Positions 36,954 through 46,396 are shown, counted from the stretch's first letter. The stretch is DNA of 64,000 nucleotides from Flavobacterium hydatis (GCF_000737695.1 NZ_JPRM01000003.1:62001-126000); one strand, 5' to 3'. Notes: generated from the sequence alone by a model not told the origin. Numbers and translations are program-made.

Positions 36954-37283
36954 ATGATAAAGGTTTCAGATACTGCCAAAAAGAAAATTATCGACTTGAT
37001 GCAAGACGATGGTTTTGATGCCGCACATGACTACGTAAGAGTAGGCGTGAAAAGTGGTGGGTGCTCCGGTTTATCATATGATTTAAAATTTGACAAAACC
37101 AAAGGGGACGACGATAAAATATTTGTAGACAATGATATAACTATTGCTGTCGAGAAAAAATCATTTCTGTATTTAGCTGGAACAATATTAGAGTTCTCAG
37201 GTGGATTAAACGGAAAAGGATTTGTATTTAATAATCCAAACGCAAGCAGAACTTGTGGTTGTGGAGAATCTTTTTCTCTATAA
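36954..37283 (+). CDS. sufA: HesB/IscA-family iron-sulfur carrier (SufA/ErpA-like)
   Basis: A 109-residue A-type carrier that receives clusters from SufBCD and passes them to target proteins. The three conserved cysteines are Cys37 (GGCSGLSY) and Cys101/Cys103 (TCGCGESF). It is the first gene of the suf cluster, with a promoter box upstream, and is followed by sufB after a 96-base spacer containing a palindrome. SufA and ErpA cannot be separated by sequence alone here. Confidence 0.9.
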   Translation: MIKVSDTAKKKIIDLMQDDGFDAAHDYVRVGVKSGGCSGLSYDLKFDKTKGDDDKIFVDNDITIAVEKKSFLYLAGTILEFSGGLNGKGFVFNNPNASRTCGCGESFSL

Positions 37284-37306
37284 ATAATTAAATGATTGCA
37301 AAATTT

Positions 37307-37366
37307 AAAGATTTAAAAATTGCGTAAGTGATTTTAACATTTAAATCCTTCAATTTTTAAATCTTT
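37307..37366 (+). repeat. Perfect 16-bp inverted repeat between sufA and sufB
   Basis: AAAGATTTAAAAATTG (37307-37322) and its exact complement (37351-37366) flank a 28-base loop, in the sufA-sufB spacer. It is AT-only apart from three G/C pairs, so it is a weak RNA hairpin at most. Confidence 0.6.
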
Positions 37367-37379
37367 CAATAAAAAAACA

Positions 37380-38828
37380 ATGAGCAAATACACAGAAGAC
37401 GACTTAAAAATCGAACTCGAAACTAAAGAATACGAATACGGATTTTATACAAATATAGAATCGGAAACGTTTCCTATTGGGCTAAACGAAGATATTGTTC
37501 GTGCCATTTCTCTAAAAAAAGAAGAACCTCAATGGATGACCGATTGGCGTATTGAAGCTTTTCGTGCATGGAAAGAAATGATTGAACCAGAATGGGCAAA
37601 TGTGCGTTACGAAAAACCAGATTTTCAAGCCATTTCATATTACTCTGCTCCTAAGCAAGTAGATCCGAATAAAACATTAGACGATGTAGATCCAGAACTT
37701 TTAGAAATGTACAAAAAGTTAGGAATCTCTGTCGATGAACAAAAAATGATGAACAATGTCGCTATGGATATTGTTGTCGATTCTGTTTCTGTTGCAACTA
37801 CTTTCAAAAAAACATTGGGAGAAAAAGGTATTATTTTTTGCCCAATTTCAGAAGCAATTAAAGAACATCCAGAATTAGTTCGTAAATATTTAGGAACAGT
37901 TGTACCTCAAAAAGACAACTTTTATGCGGCATTAAATTCAGCTGTTTTCTCTGACGGAAGTTTCTGTTATATTCCAAAAGGCGTTCGTTGCCCAATGGAA
38001 CTTTCAACTTATTTCCGAATCAACCAGGCTGGAACTGGACAATTCGAGAGAACATTAGTTATCGCAGACGAAGGAAGTTATGTATCATACCTTGAAGGTT
38101 GTACAGCACCAAGTCGTGACGAAAACCAACTACACGCAGCTGTTGTAGAATTAATCGCTTTAGATGATGCCGAGATTAAATACTCGACTGTACAAAACTG
38201 GTATCCTGGAAATAAAGAAGGAAAAGGTGGAGTTTTTAATTTTGTAACCAAAAGAGGTTTATGCGAAACTAACGCAAAAATTTCATGGACTCAGGTTGAA
38301 ACTGGTTCTGCTGTTACTTGGAAATATCCTTCTTGCGTTTTAAAAGGTGACAATTCAGTAGGAGAATTTTATTCAATTGCTGTTACCAATAACTACCAAC
38401 AAGCAGATACTGGAACAAAAATGATTCATTTAGGAAAAAACACTAAATCGACTATCATTTCTAAAGGTATTTCGGCTGGAAAATCACAAAATAGCTACCG
38501 CGGATTAGTACAAATAAGCCCTCGAGCAGATAATGCTAGAAATTTTTCTCAATGTGATTCCCTTTTAATGGGTAACAATTGCGGTGCACATACTTTTCCT
38601 TATATTGAAAGCAAAAATCCTTCTGCAAAAATAGAACACGAAGCTACAACAAGTAAAATTGGTGAAGACCAGGTTTTTTACTGTAACCAACGTGGAATTC
38701 CAACTGAAAAAGCAATTGCATTAATCGTAAATGGTTTCAGCAAAGACGTTTTAAATAAATTGCCAATGGAATTTGCTGTAGAAGCACAAAAATTATTAGA
38801 AATTTCTTTGGAAGGTTCTGTAGGATAA
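37380..38828 (+). CDS. sufB: Fe-S cluster assembly scaffold SufB
   Basis: A 482-residue SufB, the scaffold subunit of SufBC2D on which new clusters are assembled. Family blocks are present throughout: [12 protein letters not shown] near the N-terminus, [20 protein letters not shown] in the middle, and SRGISAGK-like [18 protein letters not shown] and [11 protein letters not shown] towards the C-terminus. The length is typical. It is separated from sufC by a toxin-antitoxin pair instead of being adjacent to it. Confidence 0.96.
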   Translation: MSKYTEDDLKIELETKEYEYGFYTNIESETFPIGLNEDIVRAISLKKEEPQWMTDWRIEAFRAWKEMIEPEWANVRYEKPDFQAISYYSAPKQVDPNKTLDDVDPELLEMYKKLGISVDEQKMMNNVAMDIVVDSVSVATTFKKTLGEKGIIFCPISEAIKEHPELVRKYLGTVVPQKDNFYAALNSAVFSDGSFCYIPKGVRCPMELSTYFRINQAGTGQFERTLVIADEGSYVSYLEGCTAPSRDENQLHAAVVELIALDDAEIKYSTVQNWYPGNKEGKGGVFNFVTKRGLCETNAKISWTQVETGSAVTWKYPSCVLKGDNSVGEFYSIAVTNNYQQADTGTKMIHLGKNTKSTIISKGISAGKSQNSYRGLVQISPRADNARNFSQCDSLLMGNNCGAHTFPYIESKNPSAKIEHEATTSKIGEDQVFYCNQRGIPTEKAIALIVNGFSKDVLNKLPMEFAVEAQKLLEISLEGSVG

Positions 38829-38846
38829 ATTAAAAAACAATCAGTT

Positions 38847-39038
38847 ATGGACGTCATTTTAAAAAATGTAAAGAAAAAAGATTTTCCTGTTTTAAAATCA
38901 TTAGCTAAGTCTCTTGGTTTTGAAATCATTGAAGAAAAACCATACAATCCTGAATTTGTAAAAGAAATTTTGGATGCTGAAAAAAGCATCGAAGAAGGCA
39001 AAGGAGTAAAAATAAAACTGGAAGACTTGTGGAAGTAA
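38847..39038 (+). CDS. Antitoxin of a YoeB-type module (DUF2683-like)
   Basis: A 63-residue protein of the small DUF2683-like antitoxin type found in Bacteroidota beside YoeB-family toxins. It has a short beta start (MDVILKNVKKKDFPVLKSLA) and an acidic helical tail (EILDAEKSIEEGKGVKIKLE). It starts 18 bases after sufB and overlaps the toxin gene by 10 bases, the usual coupling for these modules. The antitoxin role is inferred from the neighbour, size and overlap. Confidence 0.8.
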   Translation: MDVILKNVKKKDFPVLKSLAKSLGFEIIEEKPYNPEFVKEILDAEKSIEEGKGVKIKLEDLWK

Positions 39039-39298
39039 TTTATTCCGAAAAGGCCCAAAAAGACAGAGAATATTGGAAAAAATCCGGCAATAAAGCAATT
39101 ATGAATAAAATCACTGCTTTAATTAAAGATATTCAATTACATCCTTTTGAAGGAATTGGAAAACCGGAACAACTGAAACACCAATTATCTGGAAGATGGT
39201 CAAGAAGAATAAATCAAGAACACAGAATAATCTATAGAATTACCGAAGAAAACACAATCGAAATATTAAATATCCTTTCTTTAAAAGGGCATTATTAA
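39029..39298 (+). CDS. YoeB-family ribosome-dependent mRNA interferase toxin, GTG start
   Basis: An 89-residue RelE/YoeB-fold toxin. The HPFEGIGKPEQLKHQLSGRW block, the SRRINQEHRIIYRI strand and the terminal KGHY are the YoeB signature; the basic and terminal His-Tyr (His88-Tyr89) residues are those used for mRNA cleavage in the ribosomal A site. The start is GTG at 39029, inside the antitoxin gene. All key residues look intact, so the module is probably functional. sufC begins 22 bases after its stop. Confidence 0.88.
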   Translation: MEVIYSEKAQKDREYWKKSGNKAIMNKITALIKDIQLHPFEGIGKPEQLKHQLSGRWSRRINQEHRIIYRITEENTIEILNILSLKGHY

Positions 39299-39320
39299 AA
39301 GAAAAAACACATTAATAAAG

Positions 39321-40067
39321 ATGTTATCAATAAAAAACCTTCACGCCTCAATTGGCGATAAAGAAATTCTTAAAGGAATTAACATAGAAGTTAAAGCTGG
39401 CGAAGTACATGCCATCATGGGACCAAACGGTTCTGGAAAAAGTACCCTTTCAGCAGTAATTGCTGGAAACGAAAACTACGAAGTAACACAAGGTGAAGTT
39501 TTTCTTGACGGAGAAGATTTAGCCGATTTAGCACCAGAAGAAAGAGCACATAAAGGTGTTTTTCTTTCTTTTCAATATCCTGTAGAAATCCCTGGAGTAA
39601 GTGTAACAAACTTCATGAGAACTGCAATTAACGAAACTCGTAAAGCAAACGGACAAGAGGAAATGCCGGCTAACGAAATGCTGAAAGTAATTCGTGAGAA
39701 ATCTGAATTATTAGAAATTGACCGTAAGTTTTTATCACGTTCTCTTAACGAAGGTTTTTCTGGTGGAGAGAAAAAACGTAATGAAATTTTTCAAATGGCA
39801 ATGTTGGAGCCAAAACTAGCAATCCTTGACGAAACAGATTCAGGTTTAGATATCGATGCATTAAGAATTGTTGCTAATGGTGTTAACAAACTAAAAAGCG
39901 ACAAAAACGCAATTATCGTTATCACACACTACCAACGTTTATTAGATTATATCGTTCCAGATTTCGTACACGTCCTTTACAATGGAAAAATTGTAAAATC
40001 TGGCGGAAAAGAATTGGCCTACGAGCTTGAAGAAAAAGGATACGACTGGATTAAAGCAGAGAATTAG
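39321..40067 (+). CDS. sufC: Fe-S assembly ATPase SufC
   Basis: A 248-residue ABC-type ATPase of the SufBC2D complex. Walker A is GPNGSGKST (about residues 34-42), the SufC-specific signature is LNEGFSGGEKKRNEI, Walker B is LAILDETDSGLD and the H-loop is VITHYQ. It is cytoplasmic, without membrane segments. It follows the toxin gene by 22 bases, so it must share the suf transcript unless the module supplies a promoter. Confidence 0.96.
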   Translation: MLSIKNLHASIGDKEILKGINIEVKAGEVHAIMGPNGSGKSTLSAVIAGNENYEVTQGEVFLDGEDLADLAPEERAHKGVFLSFQYPVEIPGVSVTNFMRTAINETRKANGQEEMPANEMLKVIREKSELLEIDRKFLSRSLNEGFSGGEKKRNEIFQMAMLEPKLAILDETDSGLDIDALRIVANGVNKLKSDKNAIIVITHYQRLLDYIVPDFVHVLYNGKIVKSGGKELAYELEEKGYDWIKAEN

Positions 40068-40133
40068 TTTGCAGTTACAGTTTACAGTTTACAAAACTCA
40101 TAACTCATAACTCCTAACTTACAACTAACAAAA

Positions 40134-41450
40134 ATGGATTTAAAAGAAAAATTAGTATCGTCTTTTATGGCTTTTGAAGAAAGTGTTGATGTAAATTCAG
40201 ACCTTCACGAAATCAGAACACAAGCGATAAAAAACTTCGAGAATAAAGGTTTCCCAACTAAAAAAGAAGAAGCTTGGAAATATACATCGTTAAATGCCAT
40301 CCTAAAAAATGACTTTACAGTATTTCCTAAACAAGAAAATGCAATCGAATTCAACCAAGTAAAGAAGTATTTCATTCACGAAATAGATACCTACAAAGTA
40401 GTATTCATCGATGGTGTTTTCAGTTCACATTTATCTTCGACCACGCATGACGGAATTGATGTTTGCTTAATGTCTTCGGCATTGACCAAACCTAAATATA
40501 AAATGATTATTGATAAATACTTTAATCAAATCGCCAATAAAGAAGATAGCTTAACTTCTTTAAACACGGCATTTGCAGTTGAAGGAGCTTATATCAATAT
40601 CCCAAAAAAGAAAGTAGCTGCTAAACCTATTGAAATCATGTATTTCTCTACAGGTAATGAAGCTGCACTTATGGTTCAACCAAGAAACCTGGTAATCGTG
40701 GGTGAAAATTCACATGTGCAAATCATTGAGCGCCACCAGAGTTTAAACGAAAACCCAGTTTTAACCAATTCTGTTACAGAGATTTTTGCTGAAAAACGCG
40801 CCATTATCGATTATTACAAAATTCAAAACGATAATAGTGAAGCCAATTTGATAGACAACACTTTTGTTTCTCAACAGCAAGAAAGTCATGCATCGGTTCA
40901 TACATTTTCATTTGGTGGAAACTTAACCCGAAACAATCTTAATTTCTATCACTTTGGTGAAAGATTAACAAGTACGTTAAACGGAATAACTATTATAGGT
41001 GAGAAACAACACGTAGATCACTATACATTGGTAAAACACGCTACACCAAACTGCGAAAGTTTCCAAGATTACAAAGGAATCTTTACAGACCGTGCTATAG
41101 GAGTTTTTAACGGTAAAGTATTAGTTGAAAAAGAAGCGCAAAAAACAAATGCATTCCAAAAAAGCAACAATATTTTATTGAGCGATAAAGCAACTATAAA
41201 TGCAAAACCTCAATTAGAAATTTTTGCCGATGATGTAAAATGTTCTCACGGTTGTACAGTTGGGCAATTAGACGAAACAGCAATGTTCTACATGCAATCT
41301 CGTGGAATTCCTCAAAAAGAAGCTAAGGCATTACTTATGTACGCATTCTCGAATGCTGTTATAGAAAGCATCAAAATACCTGAATTAAAAAAGCGAATCA
41401 CTACAATTATTGCCAGCAAATTAGGCGTAAAAATGGGATTTGATTTATAA
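40134..41450 (+). CDS. sufD: Fe-S assembly protein SufD
   Basis: A 438-residue partner of SufB in the SufBC2D scaffold. The C-terminal SufBD core carries HASVHTFSFGGNLTRNNLNF, the DHYTLVKHATPNCESFQDYK block, the conserved KCSHGCTVGQLDE (with Cys and His) and QSRGIPQKEAKALL. The 66-base spacer after sufC is low-complexity sequence made of short iterated units (CAGTTTACAGTTTAC, AACTCATAACTC). A palindromic repeat follows the gene and may end the sufABCD transcript. Confidence 0.95.
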   Translation: MDLKEKLVSSFMAFEESVDVNSDLHEIRTQAIKNFENKGFPTKKEEAWKYTSLNAILKNDFTVFPKQENAIEFNQVKKYFIHEIDTYKVVFIDGVFSSHLSSTTHDGIDVCLMSSALTKPKYKMIIDKYFNQIANKEDSLTSLNTAFAVEGAYINIPKKKVAAKPIEIMYFSTGNEAALMVQPRNLVIVGENSHVQIIERHQSLNENPVLTNSVTEIFAEKRAIIDYYKIQNDNSEANLIDNTFVSQQQESHASVHTFSFGGNLTRNNLNFYHFGERLTSTLNGITIIGEKQHVDHYTLVKHATPNCESFQDYKGIFTDRAIGVFNGKVLVEKEAQKTNAFQKSNNILLSDKATINAKPQLEIFADDVKCSHGCTVGQLDETAMFYMQSRGIPQKEAKALLMYAFSNAVIESIKIPELKKRITTIIASKLGVKMGFDL

Positions 41451-41476
41451 TAGAATTTAACTGGAAGCTTTGCTGA

Positions 41477-41577
41477 TTTAACCGCAAAGCTCACAAAGGT
41501 TTACGCAAAGGGCGCTAGTTTAGTAATTAAACTTAGCGCCCTTTGCGATTTTCTTCTTTGCGAACTTTGCGGTTAAA
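41477..41577. repeat. Long nested palindrome (CGCAAAG family) between sufD and a convergent gene
   Basis: Outer arms TTTAACCGCAAAG (41477-41489) and CTTTGCGGTTAAA (41565-41577). Inner arms CGCAAAGGGCGCTA.GTT (41504-41520) pair with AAC.TAGCGCCCTTTGCG (about 41530-41547). It lies between convergent genes and could terminate both. It belongs to the same family as 17361-17690 and 60113-60585. Confidence 0.8.
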
Positions 41578-41584
41578 TATTTCA

Positions 41585-42928
41585 TTATTTAATTGCAGAA
41601 ACTACCTCCTTCAAAAACACATTAAAATCGAATTCAAGATCGTCCGTTAAACCCATTCTCACGATTACTAAATCTAAAGATGGAATAATAAATACTTTCT
41701 GACCTTGAAAACCACTACAGTAAAACATATCTCGAGGAGCATCCTTATACTTTCCTCCTGCATTTAACCAAAATTGAGCCCCGTAATCACCATTTGATGT
41801 ATTGGTCGGTGTAGATACATATTTCACCCAACTTTCGTCGAGAATTTGCTCTCCATTCCAATTTCCTTTATGCAAATACAACAAACCTAATTTCGACCAA
41901 TCTCTAGTCGTAGCCCAAGCATAAGAAGAACCCACATAATTACCAACCATATCCGTTTCGATAACCGTAGAGTTCATTCCTATTTTATCTATTAAACCCG
42001 AATACCAAAAATCAAGATATTCCTGATGTGTTTTAAATTGCTTTCTTAAAATAGCCGATAGTAAATTACTTGTTCCCGAAGAATAGTTCCAATGTGTATT
42101 CGGTTTAAACATAGCGGGCTTCTCTAACTGCACTTTTGCCATATCTTCAGATCCAAAAAGCATAATAGTAGCATCACAAATTGTATTATAATTCTCGACC
42201 CACTCTAAACCCGAGTTCATATGAAGCAAATCGTTGGTTGTAATATTTTTACGTTCATCATTTTGCCATTCGGCTATTGGCGCAGGCTTATAAATATCAA
42301 ACTTTTTTTGCGCTTGTAAAACTCCAAACATAGTTCCTGTAATACTCTTAGTCATAGACCAACCAAGTAATTTACTGTTTTTAGTAAAGCCATCCGCATA
42401 CTTTTCGGCAACTAATTTATCTTTATACAAGACCAAAACTGATCGTGATCTTTTCGTTTTTCCTCCTGCTACATCAAAAGCATTTGAAACAGCTTTATTC
42501 AATTTTGCATAGTCAATATTAGTAAACACTGTATCCTTTGGCTCATTATTCCCGTAAGGGAATGGCAAATTATTTACCAGTTTAGCTCTTTTAGGAACTT
42601 CGTATGGTTTGGTTACATCAAAATTATCATTAATCAAGGTCGCTCCGATACCTTCACGATATATTGCTTTCCGTTCTTTTAAACCGTAGACATTTGAAGT
42701 AACAAATTTTCTCGCTTCATTGATTTTACTTGTAGCCAAATCAAGTAGAGGGATATCATTATCCTCTTTCTCTATAGATTCTAGCGAACGATTATCGATA
42801 AAATGGCATGATGCAATACTTTTGGATGTAAAGCCAGAGATCAAATCAAGCTTGGGGTAAGTAGTAAATCTGAAATAAACAATTATTATAACCAGAAGAA
42901 GAACGAGAAGTTTTAAGATTTTTTTCAT
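41585..42928 (-). CDS. Serine hydrolase, class C beta-lactamase/esterase family, membrane-anchored
   Basis: A 447-residue protein with one N-terminal hydrophobic segment (ILKLLVLLLVIIIVYF), probably a signal anchor. The penicillin-binding-type active site is SMTK (in LLGWSMTKSITGT), with a Tyr motif HWNYSSGTSNLLS and a late YCSGFQGQ segment in place of KTG. I start it at 42928, where the anchor begins MKKILKLL; the longer frame adds 21 residues. It is transcribed against the suf genes, between sufD and sufS. Members hydrolyse esters, D-peptides or beta-lactams; which applies is unknown. Confidence 0.87.
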   Translation of the reverse strand: MKKILKLLVLLLVIIIVYFRFTTYPKLDLISGFTSKSIASCHFIDNRSLESIEKEDNDIPLLDLATSKINEARKFVTSNVYGLKERKAIYREGIGATLINDNFDVTKPYEVPKRAKLVNNLPFPYGNNEPKDTVFTNIDYAKLNKAVSNAFDVAGGKTKRSRSVLVLYKDKLVAEKYADGFTKNSKLLGWSMTKSITGTMFGVLQAQKKFDIYKPAPIAEWQNDERKNITTNDLLHMNSGLEWVENYNTICDATIMLFGSEDMAKVQLEKPAMFKPNTHWNYSSGTSNLLSAILRKQFKTHQEYLDFWYSGLIDKIGMNSTVIETDMVGNYVGSSYAWATTRDWSKLGLLYLHKGNWNGEQILDESWVKYVSTPTNTSNGDYGAQFWLNAGGKYKDAPRDMFYCSGFQGQKVFIIPSLDLVIVRMGLTDDLEFDFNVFLKEVVSAIK

Positions 42929-43219
42929 ACTAAGATTATATTTATTTATAAATGACTCGAACAATAGCAAACAAGCAAAGTAATATGACAATACCGACCC
43001 TAATTATGATTTTGAAATAAGGTAATTTCACAAAATCATAGGTTAATTTACACTGCAATATAATTATAATTTCTTCATAAATTAACTTTGAAACCATTCA
43101 AAATCAAATACAAACCACTAAAAAATATCAAATACGCAAGACAACATTGTATTTAATGGGATTATTTAAAACCAGAAAAGGAAATTTAGCAATTGCTATT
43201 TAAAACAATTTAGTTTTAG

Positions 43220-43227
43220 TACTTTTG
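43220..43227 (+). promoter_or_regulatory. -7 promoter box of the second suf transcript (sufS)
   Basis: TACTTTTG matches TAnnTTTG, 33 bases before the sufS ATG; a TTG lies 24 bases upstream. The rest of the 324-base divergent region (42929-43252) is AT-rich and featureless. Confidence 0.58.
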
Positions 43228-43252
43228 TATGTAGAATTTTTCTAAATAAGAT

Positions 43253-44467
43253 ATGCTAGATATTCATAAAATAAGAGCTGAGTTTCCGATACTTTCACAA
43301 AAAGTAAACGGGAAACCTTTGGTATACTTTGATAATGGTGCAACATCACAAAAACCACAAGTTGTGATTGATGCAATTTCAAAATATTATCAAGAGATTA
43401 ATGCAAACATACACCGTGGAGTACATACTTTGAGCCAGTTAGCAACCGATGCTTACGAAATTTCAAGGGTAAAAATCCAACATCATATTAATGCCAAACT
43501 TTTGCACGAAGTTCTTTTTACTTCGGGAACAACTCATGGGATTAATTTAGTGGCAAATGGTTTTGCTTCTATATTAAAACCTGGAGATGAAGTAATGGTT
43601 TCGGCTTTAGAACATCACAGTAATATTGTGCCTTGGCAAATGTTATGCGAGAAAACCGGTGCTATTCTTAAAGTGATTCCGATGAATCAGGACGGAGAAC
43701 TTGATATTATCGCATACGAATCATTATTATCTGATAAAACCAAAATTGTAACTGTAAACCATATTTCGAATGCATTGGGAACAATCAATCCGATAAAATA
43801 TATGATTGAGAAAGCTCATGCAGTTGGCGCAGCAGTTTTAATAGATGGTGCACAAGCAGTTCCGCATTTAAAACCTGATGTTCAGGATTTAGATTGTGAC
43901 TTTTATGCATTTTCAGGACATAAAATGTGCGGACCTACAGGAACTGGAATTTTATACGGAAAAGAAAGTTGGTTAAACAAATTACCTCCTTATCAAGGTG
44001 GTGGTGAAATGATTAAAGAAGTTACTTTCGAAAAAACCACTTATGCTGATTTACCTCATAAATTTGAAGCCGGAACGCCAAATATTGCTGGCGGAATTGT
44101 TTTAGGAACTGCGGTAGATTACATGAATAGTATCGGTTTTGAGAATATTCAACAACAAGAAAATGAATTATTAGCTCATGCTACAAAACAATTACTTGAA
44201 ATTGAAGGTTTAAAAATTTATGGTACTGGTAAAGAAAAAGCTTCGGTTATTTCATTCAACATCGACGGAATTCATCCTTATGATATTGGTTCGATAATTG
44301 ATAAATTAGGAATTGCTGTGCGAACAGGACATCACTGTGCACAACCGATTATGAATTACTTTGAAATTCCTGGAACTATTAGAGCATCTTTCTCTTTTTA
44401 TAACACAAAAGAAGAGATTGATTTAATGGTCGAAGCAGTAAAAAAAGCCAAAACAATGCTATCTTAA
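43253..44467 (+). CDS. sufS: Cysteine desulfurase SufS
   Basis: A 404-residue PLP enzyme that takes sulfur from cysteine for cluster assembly. The Schiff-base Lys224 is in SGHKMCGPTG and the persulfide Cys362 is in RTGHHCAQPIM, the group II (SufS) form. N-terminal ANIHRGVHTLS and YFDNGATSQKP are standard. It starts a second block of suf genes with its own promoter box after the interrupting serine hydrolase. Confidence 0.96.
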   Translation: MLDIHKIRAEFPILSQKVNGKPLVYFDNGATSQKPQVVIDAISKYYQEINANIHRGVHTLSQLATDAYEISRVKIQHHINAKLLHEVLFTSGTTHGINLVANGFASILKPGDEVMVSALEHHSNIVPWQMLCEKTGAILKVIPMNQDGELDIIAYESLLSDKTKIVTVNHISNALGTINPIKYMIEKAHAVGAAVLIDGAQAVPHLKPDVQDLDCDFYAFSGHKMCGPTGTGILYGKESWLNKLPPYQGGGEMIKEVTFEKTTYADLPHKFEAGTPNIAGGIVLGTAVDYMNSIGFENIQQQENELLAHATKQLLEIEGLKIYGTGKEKASVISFNIDGIHPYDIGSIIDKLGIAVRTGHHCAQPIMNYFEIPGTIRASFSFYNTKEEIDLMVEAVKKAKTMLS

Positions 44468-44478
44468 CAACACGACAT

Positions 44479-44904
44479 ATGAAAATACTATCTTTTTTAC
44501 TTCTGACAATTTTTATAGGAAACAGCTGTGCTAGCCAAAAGAATACAGATATGAGTACAACACAGATAGAATATTCGGCTATGTCACGAGGTTATTATCA
44601 GAAGGTTGTGGTAAAGGACCAAATGGTTACTATCACAAAAAGCAGAGGCGAAGAACCTGTAGCCAACAAAATAAATGGAATGCAATGGGCAAAAATTACT
44701 TCTGAATTTAAAAAAATAAATCTAGAAGCTATTCCAAATTTAAAAGCACCTACCGAAAAACGTTTTCATGATGGAGCTGCCATTGCAAATTTAAAAATAA
44801 CGCAGAACGGAAAAACCTATGAAACTAAAGGATTTGATGATGGTTTTCCGCCAGCAGAAATAGAAAAATTAGTAACTTTATTAGTTGCTTTTACTCAAGA
44901 ATAA
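44479..44904 (+). CDS. Small conserved lipoprotein within the suf cluster
   Basis: A 141-residue predicted lipoprotein (lipobox GNSC, Cys18) located between sufS and sufE with spacers of 11 bases and 1 base. The mature domain is beta-rich (YYQKVVVKDQMVTITKSRGEE; LKITQNGKTYETKGFDDG). No motif indicates a role in cluster assembly. It appears cotranscribed with sufSE; function is unknown. Confidence 0.82.
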   Translation: MKILSFLLLTIFIGNSCASQKNTDMSTTQIEYSAMSRGYYQKVVVKDQMVTITKSRGEEPVANKINGMQWAKITSEFKKINLEAIPNLKAPTEKRFHDGAAIANLKITQNGKTYETKGFDDGFPPAEIEKLVTLLVAFTQE

Positions 44905-44905
44905 A

Positions 44906-45331
44906 ATGACAATAAAAGAAATACAAGACGAAATAGTCGATGAGTTTTCAATGTTTGATGATTGGATGCAACGCTATGAATACATTATCGAACTTGGTAA
45001 AAATCTTCCATTAATAAAAGAAGAATATAAAACAGACGAAAACCTAATTAAAGGTTGTCAGTCGAAAGTTTGGCTTCAAGGTGAACAGAATGGTGACAAA
45101 GTTGTTTTTACAGCCGATAGTGATGCTATTTTAACCAAAGGTATAATTGCAATCTTAATTAGAGCTTTCTCTAACCAAAAAGCAGAAGATATCCTAAAAG
45201 CAGATGTTGATTTTATTGATGAAATCGGATTAAAAGAGCATTTATCCGCAACACGTGCAAACGGTTTGGTTTCGATGATCAAAAACATCAAAATGTACGC
45301 TTTAGCATTCGACTCGAAAAACAAAAATTAA
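44906..45331 (+). CDS. sufE: Sulfur acceptor SufE
   Basis: A 141-residue SufE, which accepts persulfide sulfur from SufS. The acceptor Cys51 lies in KGCQSKVW, the same residue number as in E. coli SufE. I start it at ATG 44906, one base after the upstream stop; an earlier TTG frame overlaps the lipoprotein gene. The C-terminal GLKEHLSATRANGLVSMI is typical. Confidence 0.93.
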   Translation: MTIKEIQDEIVDEFSMFDDWMQRYEYIIELGKNLPLIKEEYKTDENLIKGCQSKVWLQGEQNGDKVVFTADSDAILTKGIIAILIRAFSNQKAEDILKADVDFIDEIGLKEHLSATRANGLVSMIKNIKMYALAFDSKNKN

Positions 45332-45347
45332 ATAGGTCGAATTTTAA

Positions 45348-45398
45348 ACCATTAAGCTATTAAGTTTCATTAAGTACTAAGCTTAATATCTTAATGGT
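45348..45398. repeat. Inverted repeat in the sufE-sufT spacer
   Basis: ACCATTAAG (45348-45356) and CTTAATGGT (45390-45398), with further AAGCT/AGCTT and ATTAAG arms inside. It is a small AT-rich palindromic element in the 112-base spacer. Confidence 0.5.
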
Positions 45399-45443
45399 AA
45401 AAAAATAAAAACACTGAGTGTTGAAAAATACAAAAACAAAAAA

Positions 45444-45767
45444 ATGGAACAAGAAATAGACACTAACGAATTAGGCGAATCAATCGTAAAAATTTTAAAA
45501 ACAATTTACGACCCTGAGATTCCTGTAGATATATACGAGTTAGGATTAATTTATGATGTAATGGTAAACACTGATTACGAAGTAAAAATCTTAATGACAC
45601 TTACATCTCCAAACTGTCCAGTAGCCGAAAGTTTACCAAGAGAAGTTGAAGAGAAAGTAAAATCTATCGATAACGTAAAAGATGCTGAAGTTGAAATAAC
45701 TTTTGACCCGCCTTGGAGCAAAGAGTTAATGAGCGAAGAAGCTAAATTAGAATTAGGAATGCTTTAA
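45444..45767 (+). CDS. sufT: SUF-associated DUF59/MIP18-family protein (SufT)
   Basis: A 107-residue MIP18/DUF59 protein, the type found in SUF operons and implicated in Fe-S maturation. Diagnostic segments are IYDPEIPVDIYELGLIYDV and LTSPNCPVAESLP (conserved Cys), ending FDPPWSKELMSEEAKLELG. A spacer with an iterated CTGTGACTGAAA sequence separates it from the next gene. Confidence 0.92.
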   Translation: MEQEIDTNELGESIVKILKTIYDPEIPVDIYELGLIYDVMVNTDYEVKILMTLTSPNCPVAESLPREVEEKVKSIDNVKDAEVEITFDPPWSKELMSEEAKLELGML

Positions 45768-45840
45768 AAAAGTATACAGTTTACAGGCTCAGTCGCAGTG
45801 AAATACTGTGACTGAAACTGTGACTGAAAACTAAATAAAA

Positions 45841-46350
45841 ATGGAAGAAATAATCAATAAAGTTGCCAATAGTACTTTAGAAGTTTTTGACCTAGAGGAT
45901 TATTATCCAAAAGGATTACGTGCGCAAATTGATATTTCGCAATGGCTTCTGGAAGGTTTTCTTTTAAAAGAAAAAGACTTTCGTGAACACCTTAAAAATC
46001 ACAATTGGTCACAATACCAAGATGCTTATGTAGCAATTAATTGCAGCACAGACGCGATAGTTCCAGCTTGGGCTTCTATTTTGGTTGCTGTACAATTAGC
46101 TCCATTTGCTAAAAAAATTGTTAATGGTACATTAGAAGATTTAGATTCTAGTTTATATGAAGAAATTCTGCGTAACCTTGATTATTCAGCATATAAAGGT
46201 AAACCTGTCATAATAAAAGGATGTTCTAAAAAACCTGTTCCTACACGTGCTTACATCTTAGCGGCACATTATTTACAACCTTTTGCAAGGAGCATTATGT
46301 ATGGTGAAGCGTGTTCTGCCGTGCCTTTGTACAAAGAAAATAAGAAATAA
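45841..46350 (+). CDS. DUF2480 family protein
   Basis: A 169-residue cytoplasmic protein of the Bacteroidota DUF2480 family (ANSTLEVFDLEDYYPKGLR and KPVIIKGCSKKPVPTRAYI are the conserved blocks). It contains three Cys, including the conserved GCSKKP one. It regularly follows the suf genes in this phylum, which hints at an Fe-S-related role, but no activity is established. Confidence 0.88.
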   Translation: MEEIINKVANSTLEVFDLEDYYPKGLRAQIDISQWLLEGFLLKEKDFREHLKNHNWSQYQDAYVAINCSTDAIVPAWASILVAVQLAPFAKKIVNGTLEDLDSSLYEEILRNLDYSAYKGKPVIIKGCSKKPVPTRAYILAAHYLQPFARSIMYGEACSAVPLYKENKK

Positions 46351-46396
46351 ATTACAAATAAAATTAAGTAAGCTTTAACAACTTCAGGGTTTTTAG

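Noticed and set aside
38678..39058. 126-codon minus-strand frame over the sufB end and antitoxin
   Set aside because: It is antisense to two convincing genes, with no promoter or family pattern.
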